Both the position numbers and the translations under genes were made by a program. A stretch of DNA of 64,000 nt from Owenia fusiformis. Taxonomy: Eukaryota > Annelida > Polychaeta > Sabellida > Oweniidae. Where the stretch lies: NCBI GenBank assembly GCA_903813345.2, contig CAIIXF020000006.1:4981096-5045095 (forward strand), given 5' to 3'. The notes under the pieces were generated by a model that was not told where the DNA came from, made no database searches, and saw nothing but the letters and a program-made list of their open reading frames with translations. Shown here in pieces: positions 10,281-22,680 of this stretch (the first letter of the stretch is position 1; the number at the start of each line of letters is the position of its first letter).

Positions 10281-10556
10281 ATGGTCCACCAGGATAACGC
10301 CCCTGCTCACAGATCCTCTATTCTCCTAAATACAATAACAGAGCTTGGCATGGAAGCATTGCCCCACGCAGCATATTGCCCAGATAAGGCCCCACTTGAT
10401 TTTTTGGTATTCGCCCGAGTGAAAAGGGATCGGAGAGGAATATCGCACCAGAATCCCAATCAGCTGATGTCTGCAGTGAACACCTCCCTAGCAACCCACT
10501 CTAAGGGTGGCTTCAAAAATGTGTACCACGAGTGGGTCACCAGACTGCAACTGTGA
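10281..10556 (+). pseudogene. Mariner transposase, C-terminal ~92 residues
   Basis: Starts MVHQDNAPAHRSSILL and contains PHAAYCPDKAPLDFLVFARV, then a KRD-RGI block and an H-W-terminal segment ending in a stop at 10554-10556. HQDNAPAH and CPDKAPLDF carry two of the three catalytic Asp residues of the DD34D mariner transposase, which cuts and rejoins transposon ends. The frame is open, but the N-terminal DNA-binding half and first catalytic Asp are missing because the palindrome abuts its start. Confidence 0.85.
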
Positions 10557-11087
10557 ATTGACGCTAAGGTTACCTGCCTATTTTGAGCACCTCATGAAGT
10601 TAGTATGGATCATGAAGTGACTCTAGAATGGATTATTTATAACTGCACTGCATATCCCAAGAGTTAAACGGCATTAATGATACTGGATTACTGCTTTCAA
10701 CACTCAAAATGTCGTCCAAAGTGACATCAGAAATTTGCCCCGCATATCCATCATCATCATAGTACACGATTCAATCATTTACTGATTACTACATCGCGGG
10801 TTATGATACTGGTTACCTTAGTAACCATTACTTTCTTAATACTTTTCTTAATATTCGATTGTCTTGACACTTTCTAAGAATAAAGTCAGATATATGTACC
10901 TCTTGTAGTTATGTTGTGAAAGTTTCATGAAGGAAAAGCAAACAGAACAAAAGTTATAGCAAAATTAGCAATACTTATTGAACGCCCTGTATATATATAT
11001 TTAATAAGACAGATCGATATATTGATGATTTGTTAAGTTTAGACAACCCTTGATCTTCAAATTAACATTGAACGAGACAACAGAATA

Positions 11088-12150
11088 CAGGGTGGTTAAA
11101 AATGGGACAATCGTATTTCAAAAATAGACATTGATTTTCTCGATGAAAACATGTCATATCATATACCAGTGGATAGGGAATTGCCTCATTTTTAATTTGG
11201 TATGTCATAACTTCAAACTTATGATAATGTCTGTCAACCAGCGTCCATAATATAAATGATGTCATTTTCGTTTCAAAACGGGTTTTCAAAAACTAGCAAA
11301 AACCAAGTTTTGTTGTCAACTTTATTTACACAAAGAGATGTTCAATATATCCACCATTTTGATCAATTATTGCCCTCAGTTTTAGCCTAAATTGGTCAAT
11401 AGCATAATTGGTATACTGTTGAGACAATAAATTTCACTTCTCAAAAATCCTGTCCTTGGGGGAATGAGAAGAAGTAAGGGGTTCATAGTAAACCAATTCT
11501 GTTAGTTCTCCAAATAGGCGGTAGTCGCAGACGTTGAGTAATCGGGTGATCTGGACGAGGCAGTGATTAAGGGGGATGAATCTAGGCATATTTCCTTTAA
11601 ACATTTGACACTCTTGTGAGATCCATTGCTTGGAACCCCATCTTGTTGGAAAATGTTATGATTCGAAAATGAGCTCATATCAGGATGGTCCAAAAACAGG
11701 ATAATTGGATCATCCGATGTCAACGTCTGCGACTAACGCGTATTTGGAGAACTAACAGAATTGGTTTACTATGAACCCCTTACATCTACTCAGTCCCTTA
11801 AGGACAGGATTATTGGAAAGTCAAATTCACTCTCTCAACAGCATGACAGTGATGCATCTGACCAGTTTAGGCCAAAATTGAGGTTTAGAATGGATCAAAA
11901 TGGTGGACGTATTGAGGGTCTGTTTATGTAAATCAAAAAAATTGTTTTTTGCAAGTTTCGGAACAACTGTTCTGACGTCATTTATATTATGGACGCTAGT
12001 TGACAGACATTATAATAAATTTGAACTCATGATATACCAAATTAAAGATAAGTTAATTTCCTATCCACTGGTATATAATATGACATGTTTTCCTCAAGAG
12101 AATCAATATTTATTTTGAAATACAAGTGTCCTATTTTTTGAACCACCTTG
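11088..12150. mobile_element. Mariner-type fold-back element
   Basis: Ends CAGGGTGGTTAAAAATGGGA and the diverged complement ending CCACCTTG are flanked by TA (11086-11087, 12151-12152). Inverted similarity extends several hundred bases inward, including GTTAGTTCTCCAAATA with its complement, so most of the element can fold back. A minus-strand transposase trace lies at 11502-11723. Confidence 0.8.
11502..11723 (-). pseudogene. Tc1/mariner-type transposase trace
   Basis: Minus-strand reading includes IFQQDGVPSNGSHKSVKCL and, in the decayed remainder, SPD. FQQDGxP is the usual neighbourhood of the second catalytic Asp in these transposases. The rest is too decayed to align by eye. Confidence 0.5.
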
Positions 12151-12152
12151 TA

Positions 12153-12658
12153 TATATGACAAAAGTGATGACTGTAATTGTGACATTGTTAATTTTCCAC
12201 ATTTGGGAAGCATTATTCCACTAAACCCAGCATATGGGGTTTATGTATCCCAGCTTATTAGATACAGCAGGGTGTGTTCAAAATATTTTGATTTCAAATC
12301 TAAAGTCAGATTATAACTTCTGAAAACTTGTAGATGATTTAAAGAAAAATATTGGTCAATTTGGATCAGTTGAATTGAAAAAAGACCTTATGACCTTTTT
12401 GACCTTGAGAAGGTCATTGATGGCCAAAGCTAAATCTAAAGTCAGATGTGTACATCTGAGATCTTGTAGATAATTTAACAAAAATGAAGTCAGTGTATAC
12501 TTTTTTGCTAAGTCATTGGTCGCCGGACGCCAACTGCCGTCACAAAAAGTGAAGACAATAACAATATAAAAATAAATTTAAACATGTTTAGGAGATAAAA
12601 GACAACCCCCAAAATTGTTACAATACACTCATGGATTTCTCATAATTAAGTGTCATAC
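12153..12658. other. Intron with a diverged ~130-bp tandem duplication
   Basis: The phrase AAATCTAAAGTCAGAT with a similar downstream context (CTTGTAGAT-ATTTAA) occurs at about 12298 and 12431. No exon or RNA gene seen. Confidence 0.5.
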
Positions 12659-12832
12659 CAACACACTCTTGAACGTTGCAGAACACCGACTCTGTCAAAC
12701 GATTGGCATTGCATTCATCTCCTCCATATGCTGGTGCAGGGTTGTTGCATTCCCTGGTGCGAATTTTCTCACCATCTCCACAAGTTGCAGAACATTTCCC
12801 CCATGCTTCCCACATGCTGGGACCACCATTAA
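12659..12832 (-). CDS. TSP1 repeat exon, last before the REJ region
   Basis: A 174-bp phase 1-1 exon (acceptor TTTTAG, donor GTATG). It reads VNGGPSMWEAWGKCSATCGD, then EKIRTRECNNPAPAYGG, with six Cys. WxxWxxC is a C-mannosylation motif and CSATCG fits the O-fucosylation consensus. It is the most diverged exon at its C-terminal end (ESVFCNVQECV). Confidence 0.9.
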
Positions 12833-14128
12833 CTAAAATCAAAGGTAAGCAAACAAATTGGGCATGACCGTCTCCTCTCGATTTAGGTATTCTGCCTTTA
12901 GGTTCCTGACCTACCGAATATGATTTGTAATCGTCATATTTTACTGAATTCTGGACATGCTGTAATGTTAAGTGCGTTATTTTAAACCCTATTTGTCATA
13001 TTGGATGTAGTTTTTACCAGTTGACGTTTAACAACTGAGAAATCAAACATAACGTTACGACTTGAACACCGACAATGTTACATGTAAGTGTGTTTTTGTT
13101 ACTGCCTTTCACGGACATCTAATACGTTCTTCGAACTGCCCTGGAACTATATCTATACCAGGACTGGCATCCAGATCCAAGTATTTTTAAGACCGCCGAC
13201 TCTCGTTGGGCTATTTATCCCTATTGACTCAGTTATTCATATAAATTTACGTACCTTAGATGCTTTGTAAACGACGTAGATAGAAAATATTGTTTCCTAA
13301 ATTGTTCTGAAAAGCGATAATTATTACTAAATGTACTTTGAACAGGTAGACTGACCAAAAAGTCGGACTTCTGGCACAAGGTCACGTGACCAAATAGAAT
13401 TTGTATAGATAAAATTGATGACGTCACCGCCATCGGTGTAGGTCAGGTCAAAAGTCATCCATCTTGCCATTTGCCCAGCGTATTCTTACCAGTCGACAAA
13501 AAACGATGAAATCACGTTGAAAATAAAATATACACTTTAAAATTGAGGCTGATTGAAATTGACAAGACTCCATTGAATACAGCTGTGCAATTTACAGTCA
13601 CCAAGATGAGCTAATTTCGGAGAGATTCGGTGAGATTCGGGAATTAAAAAAGGTAAGCCCTTCCGGTTTCCCAACTTCATAAATTTAAAATCCCAGAAGC
13701 TCCTTTCGCCAGAAACATTCTCTCTGACTGTGCTGCCTTTCATATTAAAGTAACACATTTACGATTCTAGGCCGAATTTCGACAATTTAAGCGATATGAG
13801 TCAAGAAAATAGTCTTACCTTTCTATTAGGATGGGTTCAGGTGCCAAAAATAACTGATCCATGGATATATATCATTTTGAAATTTGGATGCAAGAAATAT
13901 TTTTTCGGAGCCATGTTTTTTTTACGACTCATAAAAGGAAATAGATTATCTAAATGAAAACTGAATTTACATCATCAATCCTGGTTTTGACTTAAAAATT
14001 TACCGAAATAGATATTTAAATATTATTAAAATGATTATTGACTATTTTTTTATTAATCTTATGCAGTGATTCGACTGTCTTCTAAAATTTATAACATAGC
14101 TTTATATACACCGATATTCATCATGCCA
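12833..14128. other. Intron; solo copy of a dispersed repeat
   Basis: Bases about 13795-13985 resemble the two arms of the inverted repeat at 24225-25510 (shared phrases include TTTCTATTAGGATG and GTTCAGGTGC). No exon is supported in the rest. Confidence 0.5.
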
Positions 14129-14222
14129 GTCTGGCCTAATGTAGAAAGGCGCAGGACTAAGGTTGCGATGATTGAACCAGCTGTCGGTGGTTCGATTCCC
14201 GTTCGAGACTAAGTTTTTTTTT
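14129..14222 (+). ncRNA. tRNA-derived pol III unit (SINE head or tRNA pseudogene)
   Basis: An A-box-like TGGCCTAATGT at 14132-14142 and a perfect B box GGTTCGATTCC at 14189-14199 are spaced as in a tRNA gene. GTCT at 14129 and AGAC at 14206-14209 could begin an acceptor stem, but the rest of the stem and the T stem pair badly, so this is not a functional tRNA. A T-run at 14214-14222 is a good pol III terminator. It lies in an intron on the opposite strand. Confidence 0.5.
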
Positions 14223-14353
14223 CCCTTTTCATATATCTCTCAGACACAATTTTATTTTTAAATCTCTTTTTATACAACATATAGTCATATCTATTACTTT
14301 TTGAGGTTTTAGATTTTAGATACATCGTAAATGTGTTACTTTAATGAACTTAA

Positions 14354-14901
14354 AGGGTGACGATAAGCTTCCCGTATAAAAAACAATATGGCGGCTCTTG
14401 GATCAGTCCATTTTTAAGAAATAAGGGGAGTTCTGTAAAATCCAGTTTATTGAAATTGTCTTTGAGATAAAGTAATCCGTTTATAATGATTTTGAAAACA
14501 TTATCCATAGAGTGATTGCGTTCAAAGAATATATACAACAGCCAATATAAATCCTTGTATTAGAACTGCTTTGTTTCATTTGTAGGATATTTCATATGCC
14601 AAGCTGTGTGCTATTACGTTATTGGGAAATTTAGATGTCAATTTTTCCTTATTATACACAAATAGAAGATCCTGAAACTTCACCCATGAATGTGGAATTG
14701 ATTTGTCAAAATAAAAATCACCCTTTTATAAATGTGTGAAGATCTATAATATACTTATGCTATATAACAGTTAGAGGTGTTGACACAACGACCTCAAGCC
14801 TGTGAACCCTTGAGTATTATTCCGGGATCGGGCCTTTTATACTAAACGGTGAGCAACACCAGAAACGAGCGTTCGATTTGCTAAACGATATGCGTCACCC
14901 T
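14354..14901. mobile_element. TTAA-flanked MITE
   Basis: Ends AGGGTGACGATA and CGTCACCCT are flanked by TTAA at 14350-14353 and 14902-14905. TTAA duplications are used by piggyBac and Kolobok transposons. The 548-bp body has no transposase. It lies in the intron between the TSP1 exons at 15689 and 12832. Confidence 0.65.
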
Positions 14902-14905
14902 TTAA

Positions 14906-15688
14906 CGCATTGTTACGCGAGTTTTCTCACAATAATCCAAAGTGACTAACCAGGATGAAATTGATCTTCTAACAACTGAGACATCACTTAAAAATACGAC
15001 ATTACACACCATTACGATGTTACGTTTTTCATCGTGATTTGAAATGATTAAATACATTTTTAAATCACGACCTTGTTAAGGTACCATAGGATTTTCCACT
15101 TTTACTTTCTTCTAATTTTGCATATTTTCATATTTTATCTAAAAGACCGACAGCCGACCACCGACCACGTGTACCCAACTGTGGAGAATGACTGGTCGGT
15201 GGTCGGTGTTTTTCGTAAACCCCTAATTCACTTGTTATTTCACAGATGAAAATGCACACTGCCTAAATCTTTTGAAAGGGGTTGTCAGACATAGGATCGA
15301 CCACCATATTTGAAATGAAAATATCACTAAATAAAGCTTTTCGCATGTCAAAACATATTCACTGTGTACAGAAGACTTCGTAGACGATATTTTAGAATGA
15401 AAATCTATAAACGACCGACAGTAAAAAAGATATTATAATTTTTGACAAACTCGTCTCATAAAACTATCGTTGATAGAGACGTGGGTTCTTACATTGCAAA
15501 CCTTTTTGAAATTATCTATAATGTTATAAAATGTGCAAAAGGTAAATTTCCTATTAAATGATCCAAGGATGAATTTTGCATAACAAAGAATGGCGGTCCT
15601 TTGAAAAAACAAACTATTGTACCAAGAGTTATTGGAAGCATTCGTATATTGATAATCAACGAGGATTTCCGATATTTTATTGCCATAC
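14906..15688. other. Intron with a GGTCGG-type inverted motif
   Basis: An inverted repeat with CCGACCACCGACCA and TGGTCGGTGGTCGG flanks about 25 bp at 15153-15211. Nothing else is supported. Confidence 0.5.
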
Positions 15689-15862
15689 CAGGGCACTCTT
15701 GAACTTTACAGGACATCCTCTCTGTCAAATCAGTGGTATTGCATTCATCTCCTCCGTAAGCTGGAGCAGGATAATTGCACTCTCTGCTGCGGATTTTCTC
15801 TCCATCTCCGCACGTGGTAGAACATTGCCCCCATGCTGTCCAAGGACCAGGTCCTCCATTTA
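15689..15862 (-). CDS. TSP1 repeat exon
   Basis: A 174-bp phase 1-1 exon reading VNGGPGPWTAWGQCSTTCGD, then RSRECNYPAPAYGGDECN and SCKVQECP. Six cysteines and both glycosylation motifs are intact. It pairs with the exon at 15955, starting 266 bp away, suggesting a local duplication separate from the 285-bp array. Confidence 0.92.
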
Positions 15863-15954
15863 CTAGAAACAAAATAGCATTGGTTAAAAAGGAACAAAAA
15901 CGGCTATATTATGTTACATTAAGCTCATGGATTTCTAACAGTTTAATGACATAC

Positions 15955-16128
15955 CAGGACACTCTTGTACTTTACAGGGCTCGCTGTCTGTCAAATCGTT
16001 GACACTGCATTCAGCTCCTCCATAAGCTGGTGCAGGGTTGTTGCAGTCTCTGGTGCGAATTTTCTCTCCATCTCCACATGTGGTAGAACATTGTTCCCAT
16101 GCTGTCCAACAACCAGTACCTCCATTAA
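15955..16128 (-). CDS. TSP1 repeat exon with an extra Cys
   Basis: A 174-bp phase 1-1 exon reading VNGGTGCWTAWEQCSTTCGD, then RTRDCNNPAPAYGG and DSEPCKVQECP. The Cys before the first Trp (GCW) is additional to the usual six and could pair outside the domain. It is the last exon before the giant inverted repeat that separates it from the six-exon array. Confidence 0.92.
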
Positions 16129-18077
16129 CTAGAAACACAATTAGCATTAGTAAATAAGGAGTAAATAATAATTTTGCAATAATTGGATTTATGAAATTAT
16201 AAACAGTTTGTTTAGGGGAGTAGTACATATGAAAGTATAGAATAAATGTAGTAAGAATAATCCATCCCCTGGACAAAGATCACATGACTAATGTCAAGGT
16301 CACGAGGTACAATGTAACTGGGACTTCATTATTCAACTGAACTTCAAAGAAGTATGCCTACTGAAAACAACCAACAACCCACCCTTGAACCAAGAAATAT
16401 AGGATCAATATATTGTATCAGATGCTGGCACAGTTTTGCCGGAAGTTTGCAAGAAGTAACTTTTGGCAATGCAGTATGTTAGAGTAACCTAGTAGGTGTA
16501 AGAAAATATAAGGTGATGGCCTTTAAAGTGGTAAAAACAATTTTCACGGCCGAATTGGACTTCAATTCCTGCGATTTCAGGGGGTACTATAAGACTATTT
16601 CATAACATAAAGGATATAGTTGCTATTGTTCTGCTTTCTACAGCACACATTACTAGTCCAAAGATGAATAATATCCTAAAGTTATAGGCCGATATCTGGA
16701 TTAGTCTCAGAAATATTGCAATTAATAGGAAAAAAATATGCAATTTTAGTCATTTTTAAGTCTCACATATCTTATATTTGTAGCTTCCAGCAAAAGATGG
16801 CAGCTTAAATAGCTCAAAATTGTTTTCTAAAAACTAATTCAAGCTTTGTTTGATATTGTAATACAATTATAATAATGATAATGTACTATTTATGATTTTT
16901 AATATGACTTTATAGTACCCTACCCCTGGAAAGTGGGCGTGGTCAATGTTATCATTTTGCAGCATACAATTAAAAACTTATATTGGTAGAAAACAAATCA
17001 ATGCATTTTTAACATTTTCACTTGTTACTTGACATTGTAATTCATTCATTACTAAAATATAGGACTCTACATATTTTATATATACATTTTCAATTTTGTA
17101 CAATGTATCATGATGAAATCTAATAGGCTGGTTCATTTTCAGTGTTCACTAACGCATGAATTGTAAGTCACAGTGTTTCCAAATTACCTTTGCAATGAGA
17201 AAGTACCACAAAGACTACATAATATGAGCAGTTTCAAGGTCCTAATACTAATACTTACCGATCTATCAGCGTTCAAAAATAGAGAAAGCTGTCGTGAGTG
17301 CAGTTTTAACTAACTTTGAACTGAAACTGCTGCTTAATGAATATTTTTCTCAACATCTGTGACTTTTTTAGACCCCAAACATAAGATACCAAGACATAAT
17401 GCTACCAAGTTCTGATATTGGAAGTTTCAGAGCTCTAGATCAAATATTCACTTCTGCATGTACTTTTAAAAAGAGGCAAAGGGACAAAAAACCTGTCAGA
17501 TATCGTGAAAAATATGAAAGATGCACTATTCAGAACAATTTATCTCTTAAATGTTACTTTTATTTGACATTATTTCTGATTCTGCCTCCAGTTAGTACCA
17601 CCAATAATATATATGAGAAGACTTAACGTCATAGTAAGTGGAAGTACAGATCTATTGGCTTCTGAAAATGGGAAAAGCTGTAGCAAGTATGATTTTCACC
17701 AGTTTTTCATCTAAGACTGCAACTTTCTGAATTTTCTTTTTACAAACTGCACAGTAAGACCAAAGACATTAAAGGAAACCTGGTCATTGTACCACTTATA
17801 ATAGGTAAAAATAATATTGGTAATATTACCAAGTGTTTACTTTAATTCCAAGGCATCTGAATTGATAAATAAATGAAATCAGTACTTTATTGTATCTTGG
17901 GACAAAATACACTGTTTGAATGCTTAAGCTTGACATCACAGTATCAAGTGAAAGATACGTTGTTATATACAGCTATATATCACTTTAACTGACTTCTCTT
18001 CAATTTGAAATATGCCTGGCCATTCTAAGAAAAATGCGACTGAGGGCAAAGAGGGTGCATGGTATAATTGGTAATTA

Positions 18078-19166
18078 CGAGGGGTGATCAATAAGTAATG
18101 GACATTTTTTTACACAGATGCTTTTTATAGACCAATCCCTTTGATTTTCTTACCATCGATACATCATTTAATTATCTATCAACTCTGAAGATTTGAAGAC
18201 AAAATATATAATACATGTTGATATATCCTCATTTTCGTGAAGGAGGTATGGGTACCCCGGGACCGACATTTACGTCACATATTCTGAAGCTATTTTAGCT
18301 TGTTTAACATGCAATGCAGTTGAATGCAGGCTGAACAAAACAAACCATTATGGTCATGAATTACCCCATTTTGTTATGCCATAGTTGTCTGATTTTGAAT
18401 AGTTTATCATCACTATGTGGTATTCATGCCATATTTATTCCACAGGGCCCTCTAAATAGGTTCCATCAAGTGCTACATGTACACAATTCCTCATCCTCTT
18501 AACTCAAGATTGTGAGACAAGGCTGAATCCATTCTCTGACATTGTAGCAAGATACAGTTGCATGGGTTGTTTTATTTAATCAATGTTAATAAACCTGCGT
18601 CCTTTCTCTATAGAAATAAGTAGTATAGAATTAAACAAGTCACATGTAAGCAGATGGGGACAATATAGTGCATTGGCCAACGGCTCAATTTTGAGGTCCA
18701 GGGATATTGTTTTCTGAACATTTTGAGATCTGTGGGCAGGTGCATCGTCCATATGGAGTAGGGTGTTCCTGTCTCTCACCACCCCTTTCTTCCACAATGC
18801 TTTCTCAAATTGACCTGCAAACCCCTTCCATACAACACTCTGACATTACAATTATTTCTGTTTATGTGTTACCAGTCAGCAAAAAATTTCAAACAATACA
18901 ACACTTCTTGCATATAAAAAGTTCAAATCTAACTCAAATTTACCAAACTGGCTAAAAACTGAATATGTGAAGAAATGTCGGTCCCGGGGTACCTGTACCT
19001 CCTTCACGGAAATAAGGATATATCAACATGTATTATATATTTTGTCTCCAAATCTTCAGAATTGATAGATAATTGAATTATGTATCACTGTTAGGAAAAT
19101 CAAAGGGATTGGTCAATAAAAAGTATCTGTGTAAAAAAGCGTCCATTACTTATTGATCACCCCTCG
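18078..19166. mobile_element. Mariner-type element with ~195-bp inverted repeats
   Basis: Ends CGAGGGGTGATCAATAAGTA and complement are flanked by TA (18076-18077, 19167-19168). The inverted repeats run about 195 bp to CCCCGGGACCGACATTT. A minus-strand transposase remnant is inside. It sits at the centre of the giant inverted repeat. Confidence 0.88.
18576..18797 (-). pseudogene. Mariner transposase remnant
   Basis: The minus-strand frame reads LLHMDDAPAHRSQNVQKT, then ALYCPHLLTCDLFNSILL. This matches the HxDNAPAH and PYSPDLAPCDFFLF blocks; the usual N after the catalytic D is D here, and the Asp in SPDLAP is lost (CPHLLT). The N-terminal half is missing. Confidence 0.75.
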
Positions 19167-19439
19167 TAAGCTCTTCTAGAGTTTAAAGCTCCCACAATTT
19201 TTAAAAACGAAATGGAGAATAACATGTGAAAGAATAGGATGGACTAATTGTTCTAACTAAGAAAGTTTTTGAAAGTAACATTGCATGAAATATTTAAGCA
19301 AGAGATATGTTCCAAAATACTTTCAGGTAGAAATAAAGCTCCGTAATGTAAAAACAATGTATTTTCAGTATTCAATAATAACATTCTTTATAGGTTTTTT
19401 GGTCTTTTTAAAAGCATATCAGTGATTATCCCATGGTTG

Positions 19440-19905
19440 CAAGGATATAGATCGAATATCACATGAAGATATATTTGATATGTGGATCAAGTTATAATAT
19501 TTTAGCAAAAAATTCACAAACCATCGAATATCACTTTTAAACTATCAAATATCACGTCTTAAAAAGTGATATACGGTGGTTTGAAAAGTGATATTCCATG
19601 GTTTTGAATTTTTTCAAAAAAAAATTCTCTTTACATTTTTTAATTATTTTCAAAAATATTAAAAAAACAATTTCAACATTTTTTCACAATTTTTTTTCAA
19701 TTATTTTTTCAAATTTTTTCCCGAATTATATTTTTCACATTTTTTCGCTGATGATGATTTCCCATGGGATAAATAATTTTTTTTTCAAAAATATCAATTA
19801 TATCCACTCGCTGCGCTCACTCATGAAAATATCAATATCCACTCATGGATATAAATGATATTTTTTCAAAACCATAGGATATTCCTATATTATATCCGTC
19901 CGGAT
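19440..19905. repeat. AT-rich palindromic dispersed repeat, copy 1
   Basis: Contains repeated ATCGAATATCAC and complement, an ATG(A/T)GTGGATAT inverted block and CCATAGGATATTCCTAT. A second copy in opposite orientation is at 32588-32985. Both sit inside larger inverted-repeat elements. Confidence 0.7.
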
Positions 19906-21669
19906 GCTGAAGTCACTTAATAAATAATAACTAGATGTAACTCCTAGTAAGCACTTCAAGTTTCAGTTCTAAATAAATACAGTTTAGTTAAAAAAAATTT
20001 AAGAATACATACATTTTTTCACAATCATTATTTCACCATTTCTGACTGTATTTTGCATATTTTTAGGTGTCAATGGTTCAATGATTATTTGATATAACCT
20101 CCTGAAACTACTCTCATATATATTTGGTGGTACAGTGATATGGAATCCTGTCTTTTGGGGTCTCACGGAATTCTTATTTTAGAGAAGAAAATCCTGAAAG
20201 CTGCAGTTTAATATCATGAATTATAGGTGAAAATTGCACTTGCTACACTGCTTCTCCCATTTTTAGATGCTAATAAATCTGTAACTACACTTACTATGAC
20301 CTTAAGTCTACTCATATGTATTATTGGTATTACTAACTAGAGGCAGAATCAGAAATTATGGTAAATAAAAGTAAAATTTAAGAGATAAATTGTTCTGAAT
20401 AGTGCATTTTGTCACATTTTTCCGCGATATCTGACTGCATTTTGTGTCTTTTGGGTCTTTTTAAGAGTCCATGCAGATATGAATACTTGATTTAGAGCTC
20501 TGAAATTTTCAATACCAGAATTTGGTAGCACTATGTCTTGATATCCTGTGTTTGGACTCTAACCAAATCACTGTTGTTGAGAAAAAAATTCATAAGTAGC
20601 AGTTTTAATTCAAAATTAGTTGAAACGGCACTCAAGACAGCTTTCCTCATTTTTGAAAGCCGATAGAACGGCAAGCATTTACACCATGATCTTGAATCTG
20701 GGCATACATATTCTTAATGCGGTATCTCATTGCCCAGATATTGTGGAAACATTGTGACTTATATTCCATGTGATAGTAAGCACTGAAAATGGACTTGTTG
20801 CATTGTGGCGGACCCCATACAAAACAAACATAGGGGTAGGGGGGGGGGGTTAAACGTTGATCAGTTCTGCTATTTTTTGTGGCTATTGGTCATATAGTAG
20901 ATCATTTTGTCAAAAGGTAAGGGTGATCCGAGAAAAAGTTTGTAAATTGAAACAGCCTATTAGATTTCATTATGATAGATTGTACAAAATTGAAATTGTA
21001 TATATAAAATATGTAGAGTCCTATATTTTAATAATAAATGAATTACATTGTCAAGTAACAAGTGAAGATGTTTTATATGCATTGATTTGCTTTCTATCAA
21101 TACCAGTTTTTAATTGTATGCTGCAAAATGATAACATTGACCACGTCCACTTTCCAGGGGTAGGGTACTATAAAGTCATATTAAAAATCATAAATAGTAC
21201 ATTATCATTATTATAATTGTATTACAATATCAAACAAAGCTTGAATTAGTTTTTAGAAAACAATTTTGAGCTATTTAAGCTGTCATCTTTTGCTGGAAGC
21301 TACAAATATAAGATACGTGAGACTTAAAAATGACTAAAATTGCATATTTTTTTCCTATTAATTGCAATATTTCTGAGACTAATACAGATATCGGCCTATA
21401 ACTTTAAGATATTATTCATCTTTGGACTAGTAATGTGTGCTGTAGAAAGCAGAACAATAGCAACTATATCCTTTATGTTATGAAATAGTCTTATAGTACC
21501 CCCTGAAATCGCAGGAATTGAAGTCCAATTCGGCCATGAAAATTGTTTTTACCACTTTAAAGGCCATCACCTTATATTTTCTGACACCTACTAGGTTACT
21601 CTAACATACTGCATTGCCAAAAGTTACTTCTTGCAAACTTCCGGCAAAACTGTGCCAGCATCTGATACA

Positions 21670-22395
21670 TATAAGCACTTGTGCCAAAGGGAAAGGACCA
21701 AAAGATGTAATGGTACTTAGCAAGAAAAAGCAAACTCTAAGTGCATACCAGTCAAGAAAAACAAACCCCATATAGCCCAAAATCATGATCTAACGTGAAA
21801 AGAAACAATGTCTAATACCCCCTTTCCCCCACTATTTAAGAACCAATATCACAATCCAAGACCAGAAGACCAAGGGACATTTCATTCATACTGAAGTCAT
21901 TACAATACATGTTGAAGAAAAAATTAGAAATTGATAGCCAATACTCATGACCTCAAAAATAGTTGTAGATACAAGTATTCATAAAAGATAGAGCATTCAG
22001 TCTCAAATGATGTGGATAGATAAAATCAAGTCTCCAAGTCCATAGGCGTTTCAAAGGGTCAACATCCATTCACAAAAGCCGTCGCCTCCATAAAATAGAT
22101 TATAATTGAACATAATAAGGTAAGCCAAACAATAAAATATCTTTAGGGCATATGTCCAACCTTAATTTAATAAGAATCAATAGATAATTAGCCTAATTAA
22201 GCTAATTAAGGGATGATTCTAAGTAAGTTATGAAACATATCCCTTTAATTGGGCTAATTAAATTATCATTTAATTGTACTAATTAGGCTCCCTGACGGCA
22301 AACTGTTAGAATCAGAATAAATGCGATTATATTATCGAAAATGCTACAGGCAATAATACAATATTCTCATGGATTCTAAAAGATCGATGACATAC
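21670..22395. other. Intron, no gene seen
   Basis: AT-rich intron between the giant inverted repeat and the six-exon TSP1 array; short TTAATTAGGCTAATTAA-like inverted motifs occur near 22185-22290. Confidence 0.5.
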
Positions 22396-22569
22396 CAGGA
22401 CACTCTTGTACTTTACAGGACATACTCTCTGTCAAATCGTTGACACTGCATTCAGCTCCTCCATAAGCTGGTGCAGGGTTGTTGCATTCTCTGGTGCGGA
22501 TTTTCTCACCATCTCCACAGGTGGTAGAACATTCTTCCCATGCTCTCCAGGGACCAGGTACTCCATTTA
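22396..22569 (-). CDS. TSP1 repeat exon (array unit 6)
   Basis: A 174-bp phase 1-1 exon: VNGVPGPWRAWEECSTTCGD, then RTRECNNPAPAYGGAECS and MSCKVQECP. Six Cys intact. GVP replaces the usual GGP at the start. It is the 3'-most unit of the array. Confidence 0.93.
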
Positions 22570-22680
22570 CTAATAACAAAATAGCATTGGTTAATAAGTA
22601 ACAAAAACGGTTATATTATTGGGAAGACTACATGCAATGTTACAATAAGCTCATGGATTTCTAACAGTTTAATGACATAC

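Larger units (their letters stand above)
8109..10989. mobile_element. Composite mariner (DD34D-type) element with a nested element
   Basis: Ends CAGGGCGTTCAATAAGTATT (8109) and complement (to 10989) are flanked by TA at 8107-8108 and 10990-10991. Inverted repeats continue for about 150 bp. Inside are a second TA-flanked element (8357-9481), two partial copies of the same transposase C-terminus (9530-9640 and 10281-10556), and a long hairpin (10135-10275). The N-terminal half of the transposase is missing, so the element cannot move itself. Confidence 0.8.
16414..21669. mobile_element. Giant inverted-repeat element, 5.3 kb, in an intron
   Basis: The ends TGTATCAGATGCTGGCACAG (16414) and complement (to 21669) start arms that stay almost identical for about 700 bp (to about 17130 and from about 20960). 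Further in they continue as more diverged tandem units of roughly 380 bp. The centre holds a mariner-type element (18078-19166) and an AT-rich palindromic repeat (19440-19905). Flanking bases suggest at most a 3-bp duplication (TAT). No transposase of its own is seen. The near-identity of the arms implies recent insertion or arm-to-arm conversion. Confidence 0.8.

Noticed and set aside
12615-12867. Plus-strand open frames opposite the TSP1 exons (also at 15576, 15775 and 22764)
   Set aside because: They are antisense shadows; the minus strand carries the conserved Cys/Trp pattern and splice sites.
14129-14210. Functional tRNA gene
   Set aside because: B box is perfect, but the acceptor and T stems do not pair properly and no clear anticodon stem can be drawn, so it is called a tRNA-derived remnant.
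16414-21669. CRISPR-like or clean satellite interpretation of the repeated blocks
   Set aside because: Units are hundreds of bases long, inverted and diverged, without regular spacers; an inverted-repeat element explains them.
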